A stretch of DNA of 64,000 nt from JBELHR01 sp049607205. Lineage in GTDB: Bacteria; Bacteroidota; Bacteroidia; Flavobacteriales; Flavobacteriaceae. Location: assembly GCA_049607205.1 (NCBI GenBank), contig JBMYWH010000003.1, positions 86,573-150,572 of the forward strand. Reading direction: 5' to 3'. Numbering within the stretch: the first letter of the stretch is position 1; each line of letters opens with the position of its first letter. The translations under genes and the position numbers were made by a program. The notes beneath the pieces were generated by a model. It ran no database searches. It was given only the letters and a program-made list of their open reading frames with translations, and was not told the origin of the DNA. This document shows positions 58,680-64,000 of the stretch, piece by piece.

Positions 58680-59741
58680 ATGGCAAATACCTTAGGAAAA
58701 TTATATAAACTGACGACATTTGGAGAATCTCATGGCTTGGCTATTGGGGGAATTATTGATGGATGTCCGTCTGGAGTAACATTAGATTTCGATAAAATTC
58801 AAGCGGAAATGGATCGCCGTAAACCTGGACAATCAAAAATTGTGACCAGTAGAAAGGAACCGGATTCTGTAGAATTTCAATCTGGAATATTCGAAGGAAA
58901 AACAACGGGGACTCCGATTGGTTTTAGGATTGTAAATACCAATCAAAAATCCAAGGATTACAATCACAATGTCGATGTTTATCGTCCTTCTCATGCCGAC
59001 TTTACCTATGACAAGAAATATGGTCACAGAGATCATCGTGGTGGAGGGAGAACCTCAGCAAGAGAAACTGCCAATTGGGTTGTTGGAGGAGCAATTGCAA
59101 AACAATGTATTGATGACATTAAAATTCAAGCCTATACCTCATCCGTAGGAGATATATTCCTAGAAAAACCTTACCAAGATTTAGACTTTGATCTAGTAGA
59201 ATCAAATGCTGTACGTTGTCCTGATCAGCAAACTGCTGAAAAGATGATCAAACGTATCGAAGAGATCAAAAAACAGGGAGATACTATTGGAGGAACTGTA
59301 ACTTGTGTGATCAAGAATGTACCTGTAGGACTCGGTGAACCTGTTTTTGACAAACTACATGCTAGTTTAGGTCATGCCATGCTTTCTATCAATGCTGTGA
59401 AAGGATTTGAATATGGAAGTGGTTTTTGCGGAGCAAAGATGCAAGGATCGGCTCACAATGATCAGTTTAATGCCGATGGTTCTACCAAGTCAAATCTTTC
59501 TGGAGGAATTCAAGGTGGAATTTCGAACGGAATGGACATTTACTTTAGAGTAGCCTTTAAGCCCGTTGCGACCATTATGACTTCACAACAAACCATAGAT
59601 TCTAAAGGGACTCCAACTGAAATTAAAGGTAGAGGACGACATGATCCTTGTGTAGTGCCTAGAGCGATTCCTGTAGTGGAAGCTTTGGCCGCCATGGTGG
59701 TCCTAGATCATTTAAAACAACACAAAGCAAATCAATTATAA
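58680..59741 (+). CDS. aroC: Chorismate synthase
   Basis: 353 residues from the ATG at 58680. The longer frame from 58635 adds 15 residues before the invariant start MANTLGKLYKLTTFGESHG and is rejected. Signatures are GESHGLAIGGIIDGCPSG, GHRDHRGGGRTSARETANWV (the FMN/EPSP-binding region), and GRGRHDPCVVPRAIPVVEA near the end. It converts 5-enolpyruvylshikimate 3-phosphate to chorismate, the last common step to aromatic amino acids. Single gene with a strong terminator. Confidence 0.97.
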   Translation: MANTLGKLYKLTTFGESHGLAIGGIIDGCPSGVTLDFDKIQAEMDRRKPGQSKIVTSRKEPDSVEFQSGIFEGKTTGTPIGFRIVNTNQKSKDYNHNVDVYRPSHADFTYDKKYGHRDHRGGGRTSARETANWVVGGAIAKQCIDDIKIQAYTSSVGDIFLEKPYQDLDFDLVESNAVRCPDQQTAEKMIKRIEEIKKQGDTIGGTVTCVIKNVPVGLGEPVFDKLHASLGHAMLSINAVKGFEYGSGFCGAKMQGSAHNDQFNADGSTKSNLSGGIQGGISNGMDIYFRVAFKPVATIMTSQQTIDSKGTPTEIKGRGRHDPCVVPRAIPVVEALAAMVVLDHLKQHKANQL

Positions 59742-59744
59742 GTA

Positions 59745-59778
59745 AAAAGCCTCTGAATAGACTCAGAGGCTTTTTTGA
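59745..59778 (+). terminator. Bidirectional terminator after aroC
   Basis: Perfect 12-bp stem AAAAGCCTCTGA / TCAGAGGCTTTT with a 6-base loop, followed by T on the plus strand. It lies between the convergent aroC and peroxiredoxin genes. Confidence 0.9.
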
Positions 59779-59783
59779 TACAC

Positions 59784-60362
59784 TTATAAGGAATTTAATA
59801 AATCTTCCAAGTTGGATCTTTTGTGATAGTTCGGGTCATAATGCACATATTCAATTTTACCATCTGTACCGATTAAATAAGTTGCTGGGACAGGAAGTAC
59901 TCGATTTCCAACAGCATTGTACTCATCTACTCTTTTCAAGGTCCATTTAGAAAAAGAATCTTCCAATTCAAATGCCACTCCAAAAGAGTTCATTATTGTA
60001 TTGTCCTGATCATAAATTAAAGGAATTTCATTTTCCAGTTCAGAGGAGGTCTCCTCCATTTTCTCAGGCTTCTCTGGAGATATTACTAAAACTTGAATTC
60101 CTTTGCTCTGAAAAGACTTAAATTGCTCATCAAGCTCTTTAAGGTGGTTCTGACAATAAGGACACCAGTAACCTCTATAAAAAATCACAAGAACCTTGTC
60201 GCCTTGAGCGCGAAGCTCTTCAGAGGAATAGGTTTGACCATTTTGATCTTGTCCTGAAAAAGTAGGTGCCTGATCTCCGATCTTAAATTTAGAAGTTTCA
60301 TTTTGAGCGAATGCTCCTGTGCTTGTAAAAACAAGACTTAAAATAACAAGTAAATGTTTCAT
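59784..60362 (-). CDS. Secreted peroxiredoxin-like protein (AhpC/TSA family)
   Basis: 192 residues with a signal peptide to about residue 19 (GAFAQ). The thioredoxin fold starts FKIGDQAPTFSGQDQNGQTYSSEEL. The active site FYRGYWCPYC has Cys67 and Cys70, the CxxC pattern of peroxiredoxin-like/TlpA-type proteins. It would reduce peroxides or disulfides in the periplasm. It lies 47 bases after the Mpo1-like gene and may be co-transcribed with it. The exact class (PrxQ-like or thiol:disulfide oxidoreductase) is open. Confidence 0.87.
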   Translation of the reverse strand: MKHLLVILSLVFTSTGAFAQNETSKFKIGDQAPTFSGQDQNGQTYSSEELRAQGDKVLVIFYRGYWCPYCQNHLKELDEQFKSFQSKGIQVLVISPEKPEKMEETSSELENEIPLIYDQDNTIMNSFGVAFELEDSFSKWTLKRVDEYNAVGNRVLPVPATYLIGTDGKIEYVHYDPNYHKRSNLEDLLNSL

Positions 60363-60409
60363 GGGTTAGGATTTTGAATCTTTGACGCAATAATCCTTAA
60401 GCCTTACAA

Positions 60410-60730
60410 CTATTTTTTACCATCTAGGGGAATCTTTCCCTGTAAAAGGTCAAAATACATCTGAAAGTCACCTCTAAGGCTCCATAAGGGATGTTTAAAG
60501 GTTGCTGGTTTATTCTTTTCATAAAAAAAATGTCCAACCCAGGCAAAACCATATCCAGCAAGAGGAATATATAGCCAGAGAGAAAAATCGCCATGGTAAA
60601 GGCCTGTAAAGAATAAAGCCAAAACAATTGTAGTTCCTATCATATGTAAAAGTCTACACATTTTATTCTCGTGCTGACTTAAATAAAATGGATAAAACTC
60701 TTGAAAGGAATTGAATTTCGGAATTGACAT
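60410..60730 (-). CDS. Mpo1-like (DUF962) membrane protein
   Basis: 106 residues. FNSFQEFYPFYLSQHENKMCRLLHMIGT is the family start with its conserved HxxxxCRxxHxxG pattern. Two to three hydrophobic helices follow, with GYGFAWVGHFFYEKNKPATFKHPLWSLRGDF. Yeast Mpo1 is an Fe2+-dependent dioxygenase of 2-hydroxy fatty acids; bacterial members are uncharacterised but keep the histidines. It would be an inner-membrane protein of lipid metabolism (inference from the family). It has its own promoter at 60747-60778. Confidence 0.87.
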   Translation of the reverse strand: MSIPKFNSFQEFYPFYLSQHENKMCRLLHMIGTTIVLALFFTGLYHGDFSLWLYIPLAGYGFAWVGHFFYEKNKPATFKHPLWSLRGDFQMYFDLLQGKIPLDGKK

Positions 60731-60746
60731 AGTAATTATTTTTCTC

Positions 60747-60778
60747 CGAATTTAGAACAAAAAAAACGCCGGACCAAA
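60747..60778 (-). promoter_or_regulatory. Promoter of the Mpo1-like gene
   Basis: On the minus strand TTTG (60775-60778), 20-base spacer, TAAATTCG (60747-60754), the same -7 variant as at susC1. The -33 box lies inside the terminator hairpin of the rpoC operon. Confidence 0.6.
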
Positions 60779-60790
60779 TGGTCCGGCGTC
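60757..60790 (-). terminator. Terminator of the rpoC-DUF3467 operon
   Basis: Perfect 11-bp GC-rich stem ACGCCGGACCA / TGGTCCGGCGT with a 2-base loop, followed on the minus strand by a T-run. It lies 6 bases past the DUF3467 gene. Confidence 0.92.
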
Positions 60791-60796
60791 TTGTTT

Positions 60797-61108
60797 TTAT
60801 GCTTCACCCGTAGGGCCAAAGTTCATAGGAATTGGCGGCTGTTCTTGATCCTTAATAGGACCATGGGCAGCCTCAAACCTGTTGATGTTTTCATTTAAAG
60901 CTTTCATCAGGCGCTTAGCATGTTGAGGAGTCAAGATAATTCTAGACTTCACTTTAGCTTTAGGCGTCCCGGGCATCACGTTGATAAAATCAACGATAAA
61001 CTCTGAAAGTGAGTGGTTGATGATCACCAGATTGGAATAGGTCCCATCCGCTATCTTTTCGTCCAACTCGATATTTAAATGACCTTCTTTTGGTTTGTTA
61101 TCGCTCAT
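60797..61108 (-). CDS. DUF3467 domain protein
   Basis: 103 residues from the ATG at 61108; the frame upstream of it overlaps rpoC and lacks family similarity. The core is LNIELDEKIADGTYSNLVIINHSLSEFIVDFINVMPGTPKAKVKSRIILTPQHAKRL split by no insert, that is, the whole short domain; it ends in a proline-rich tail. Function unknown. It begins 1 base after the rpoC stop codon (TAATATG), an arrangement known to be kept across Bacteroidota, so it is co-expressed with RNA polymerase. Confidence 0.88.
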   Translation of the reverse strand: MSDNKPKEGHLNIELDEKIADGTYSNLVIINHSLSEFIVDFINVMPGTPKAKVKSRIILTPQHAKRLMKALNENINRFEAAHGPIKDQEQPPIPMNFGPTGEA

Positions 61109-61109
61109 A

Positions 61110-64000
61110 TTATAATGATTCTTCGATTTCCTCTTTTGGTCCAACGATGATATTGTTGTAGTCTCTCATACCTGTACCTGCAGGGATTCGTTTACCAACA
61201 ATTACATTTTCTTTCAATCCTTCTAAAGTATCTACTTTTCCGCTTACAGCTGCTTCATTCAGAACCTTAGTAGTTTCCTGGAAGGAAGCCGCAGAGATAA
61301 ATGATTTAGTCTGTAATGACGCTCTAGTAATACCTTGAAGTACTTGTTCCGCAGTTGCTGGTTGAGCATCACGTGCTACTACAAGATTCTTATCAGATCT
61401 TCTCAATAACGAGTTCTCATCTCTCAACTCACGAGCTGAAATAATTTGACCTGCCTTAAGTGCTTCTGAATCTCCTGCATCCTCAACAACTTTCATTCCG
61501 TAGATCGCATCGTTCTCATCCATAAAGTCAATCTTGTGGACTAACTGGTTTTCTAAGAATAATGTATCTCCTGAATCGATAATCTTAACCTTACGCATCA
61601 TCTGACGTACTACTACTTCAAAGTGCTTATCGTTAATTTTTACCCCTTGTAGACGGTATACTTCTTGAATCTCATTTACTAAGTATTCTTGAACCGCAGA
61701 AGGTCCTTGAATTCTTAAGATATCTCCTGGAGTTGTAGCTCCATCAGAAAGAGGCATACCCGCTTTGATGTAGTCATTCTCCTGAACAAGAATCTGGTTA
61801 GATAATTTAACCAAATACTTTTTGATATCTCCATATTTAGACTCAACAATAATCTCACGATTACCACGTTTGATCTTACCAAAAGAAACAACTCCATCTG
61901 TTTCAGCTACTACAGCTGGGTTAGATGGGTTACGTGCTTCAAATAATTCTGTTACACGTGGAAGACCTCCTGTAATATCCCCTGCTTTACCAGACTTACG
62001 TGGAATCTTAACTAATGTCTTACCTGCTTCAATAGTATCCCCTTCGCTCACCATCATGTGTGAACCTACAGGTAATGAATAAGATCTTAAGGTGTTTCCA
62101 TCAGCATCCTGAATCAACATAGAAGGAATAATCTTCTTGTTTTTAGATTCAGTAATTACCTTTTCTTGGAATCCTGTTTGTTCATCAATCTCCACTTGGA
62201 AGTTAACTCCTTGCTCTACATTTTCAAAGGCAATCTTACCTCCGAATTCAGAAACAATAACTCCATTAAATGGATCCCACTGACATATAGCTTCTCCTTT
62301 TTTGATCTTCTGCTTATCTTTAATAAACACATAAGAACCATAAGGGATGTTGTTCGAACTTTGAACAATTCCTTTCTCTTTATCAATAATCTTAACTTCT
62401 GCAGTACGAGAAATTACGATATTCACTTTATTTCCTTGATTGTCTTCACCTTCAACTGTTCTCAAATCTTCGATTTCAGCAACACCATCAAACTTAGCAA
62501 TCAATTTATTGTCCTCAGAAATGTTTCCGGCAACCCCTCCAACGTGGAATGTTCTCAACGTTAACTGTGTACCTGGCTCCCCAATAGATTGAGCAGCAAC
62601 AACACCAACAGCTTCACCTTTAGGAACCATTCTACGAGTAGAAAGTGACGCACCATAACACTTAGCACAAATACCTCTCTTCGCCTCACAAGTAAGCGCA
62701 GAACGAACCTCTACCATATCAACTCCAGCAGCTTCAACCGTCACAGCTAATTCATCAGTGATCTCTGTATTTGCAGGTACTAAAACAGTATCTGTTCCAG
62801 GAGCTACAACATCATGTAAAGAAACACGACCTACAATACGCTCAGAAATCGGTTCAACGATCTCATCGTTTTTCTTAAGTGGTTCAACTTGTAAACCTCT
62901 TAATGTACCACAGTCTTCTTCATTTACAATAACATCCTGAGCAACATCTACTAAACGACGTGTTAAGTAACCAGCATCGGCAGTTTTAAGGGCCGTATCC
63001 GCAAGTCCTTTACGAGCACCGTGCGTAGAGATAAAGTATTCAAGAATTGAAAGACCTTCCTTAAAGTTAGAAAGAATTGGGTTTTCAATAATTTCTCCAC
63101 CTCCTGCAGTAGATTTTTTAGGCTTAGCCATAAGACCACGCATACCTGTTAACTGACGGATTTGCTCTTTAGAACCACGGGCTCCAGAATCAAGCATCAT
63201 AAATACCGAGTTAAATCCTTGCTGATCTTCTCTCAAACGTTTCATAGATAATTCTGTCAACCTGTTGTTCGTTGATCCCCAGATATCAATTACCTGGTTA
63301 TAACGCTCTTTGTTAGTTAACATACCCATGTTATAGTTCATAATAATTCCATCCACCTCTTCATTGGCTTCAGCAATCATTGTCTTCTTTTCTTCTGGAA
63401 TAATAATATCCCCTAATGAGAATGATAAACCACCTTGGAAGGCAAATTTATATCCCATGTTTTTCATACTATCAAGGAAGGCTCCTGTTGTAGGAATATC
63501 CGTAGCTTTTAAAATACGCCCAATAATTCCACGTAGAGACTTCTTAGTCAATACTTCATTAATGTATCCAGCTTTTGCAGGAACTACTTCATTAAAGAGT
63601 ACACGACCAACCGTAGTCTGAATAATACGAGTTACTTGATTTCCATTTTCATCAAGATCTTTAGTTCTAACCTTAATTCCTGCGTTCAAGTCTACTGCTT
63701 TCTCATTGTAAGCAATAATCAATTCCTCAGGAGAATAGAAAGTAAGTCCTTCACCTTTAATTGGTTTTTCAGGAGTACTCTTACGCTCTTTAGTCATATA
63801 ATAAAGACCTAGAACCATATCCTGAGAAGGAACCGTAATTGGTGCTCCGTTGGCAGGGTTCAAAATAGAGTGAGATCCTAATAATAGCATCTGAGCTTCT
63901 AAAATAGCTTCAGGTCCAAGTGGCAAGTGTACCGCCATCTGATCCCCATCAAAATCGGCATTAAAGGCCGTACATACTAATGGGTGTAACTGAATTGCTT
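61110..64000 (-). CDS. rpoC: DNA-directed RNA polymerase subunit beta', 5' end outside the window
   Basis: The frame is open to the window edge, so 963 codons of the C-terminal two-thirds are present; the ATG at 63938 is internal. The codons before it give NADFDGDQ, the absolutely conserved Mg2+-binding aspartate loop, directly followed by MAVHLPLGPEAILEAQ. A zinc-binding cluster is CEAKRGICAKCYG, followed by the trigger-loop region GEAVGVVAAQSIGEPGTQLTLRTFHVGGVAG. It ends at the TAA at 61110-61112. Core transcription enzyme, usually after rpoB. Confidence 0.97.
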   Translation of the reverse strand, partial: AIQLHPLVCTAFNADFDGDQMAVHLPLGPEAILEAQMLLLGSHSILNPANGAPITVPSQDMVLGLYYMTKERKSTPEKPIKGEGLTFYSPEELIIAYNEKAVDLNAGIKVRTKDLDENGNQVTRIIQTTVGRVLFNEVVPAKAGYINEVLTKKSLRGIIGRILKATDIPTTGAFLDSMKNMGYKFAFQGGLSFSLGDIIIPEEKKTMIAEANEEVDGIIMNYNMGMLTNKERYNQVIDIWGSTNNRLTELSMKRLREDQQGFNSVFMMLDSGARGSKEQIRQLTGMRGLMAKPKKSTAGGGEIIENPILSNFKEGLSILEYFISTHGARKGLADTALKTADAGYLTRRLVDVAQDVIVNEEDCGTLRGLQVEPLKKNDEIVEPISERIVGRVSLHDVVAPGTDTVLVPANTEITDELAVTVEAAGVDMVEVRSALTCEAKRGICAKCYGASLSTRRMVPKGEAVGVVAAQSIGEPGTQLTLRTFHVGGVAGNISEDNKLIAKFDGVAEIEDLRTVEGEDNQGNKVNIVISRTAEVKIIDKEKGIVQSSNNIPYGSYVFIKDKQKIKKGEAICQWDPFNGVIVSEFGGKIAFENVEQGVNFQVEIDEQTGFQEKVITESKNKKIIPSMLIQDADGNTLRSYSLPVGSHMMVSEGDTIEAGKTLVKIPRKSGKAGDITGGLPRVTELFEARNPSNPAVVAETDGVVSFGKIKRGNREIIVESKYGDIKKYLVKLSNQILVQENDYIKAGMPLSDGATTPGDILRIQGPSAVQEYLVNEIQEVYRLQGVKINDKHFEVVVRQMMRKVKIIDSGDTLFLENQLVHKIDFMDENDAIYGMKVVEDAGDSEALKAGQIISARELRDENSLLRRSDKNLVVARDAQPATAEQVLQGITRASLQTKSFISAASFQETTKVLNEAAVSGKVDTLEGLKENVIVGKRIPAGTGMRDYNNIIVGPKEEIEESL

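Noticed and set aside
62166..62564. 132-residue plus-strand frame inside rpoC
   Set aside because: Antisense to the conserved beta' subunit; no start signals or similarity.
1..64000. CRISPR arrays, rRNA genes, prophage or toxin-antitoxin loci
   Set aside because: No regularly spaced repeats, no rRNA sequence, and no integrase, phage or antitoxin-like genes were found on either strand.

Overview
The window comes from the chromosome of a member of the Bacteroidota, most likely a marine Flavobacteriaceae. The DNA is AT-rich, and several promoters show the Bacteroidota pattern TTTG/TTG-N19..22-TAnnTTTG. The genes point the same way: paired SusC/SusD systems, type IX secretion and gliding genes (porV, gldJ), a C-terminal T9SS sorting domain, DUF3467 directly behind rpoC, a fused CcsBA cytochrome c assembly protein, an UpxY-type NusG paralogue and a 56-residue protein of the Lacal_2735 type. 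There is no rRNA operon, CRISPR array, transposase or phage gene.

Layout. Positions 1-20043 are mostly housekeeping: a partial AspT/YidE-type carrier, trxB, a one-cysteine thioredoxin-fold protein, tRNA-Pro and tRNA-Thr, udk, a DivIC/FtsB-like protein, the methylmalonyl-CoA mutase pair mutA-mutB, ccsBA, a small TPR membrane protein, then (minus strand) porV-cdd-guaA-LysM/periplasmic-binding fusion, and (plus strand) gldJ-murF, followed by a BadF-type sugar kinase. Positions 20188-48279 form a 28-kb alpha-glucan utilization locus. Its minus arm is MFS transporter, pgmB, GH65 phosphorylase, then lipoprotein esterase, GH31, GH13, GH13. A LacI-family regulator sits in the middle. Its plus arm holds two tandem susC-susD-susE sets, then a multidomain GH13 amylase with a T9SS signal and an FnIII-like lipoprotein. 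Positions 48321-53579 hold a CpsB-type phosphatase gene facing a five-gene UpxY-led nucleotide-sugar operon. Positions 54061-57841 hold a galactose operon (SSS symporter-galK-galT). The rest is tRNA-Ser with an unusual cluster of inverted repeats, aroC, a peroxiredoxin, an Mpo1-like protein, DUF3467 and the 3' part of rpoC.

How the parts fit together. Surface SusD/SusE lipoproteins and a secreted amylase would bind and cut starch-like glucan, SusC would import the oligosaccharides, and the lipoprotein GH13s plus GH31 would trim them. The MFS carrier would then bring maltose into the cytoplasm, where GH65 phosphorolysis and beta-phosphoglucomutase give glucose 6-phosphate while saving ATP. The BadF-type kinase next door could take up the free glucose (inference). 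The two susC promoters share a 16-bp palindrome (15 of 16 bases identical) at exactly the same distance from the -7 element, probably the operator of the LacI-type regulator. Three hairpins with U-tracts lie just before downstream genes inside co-directional clusters (gldJ/murF, susE2/GH13, GH65/esterase) and probably set expression ratios. All functional calls come from reading the sequence; no database search was run.
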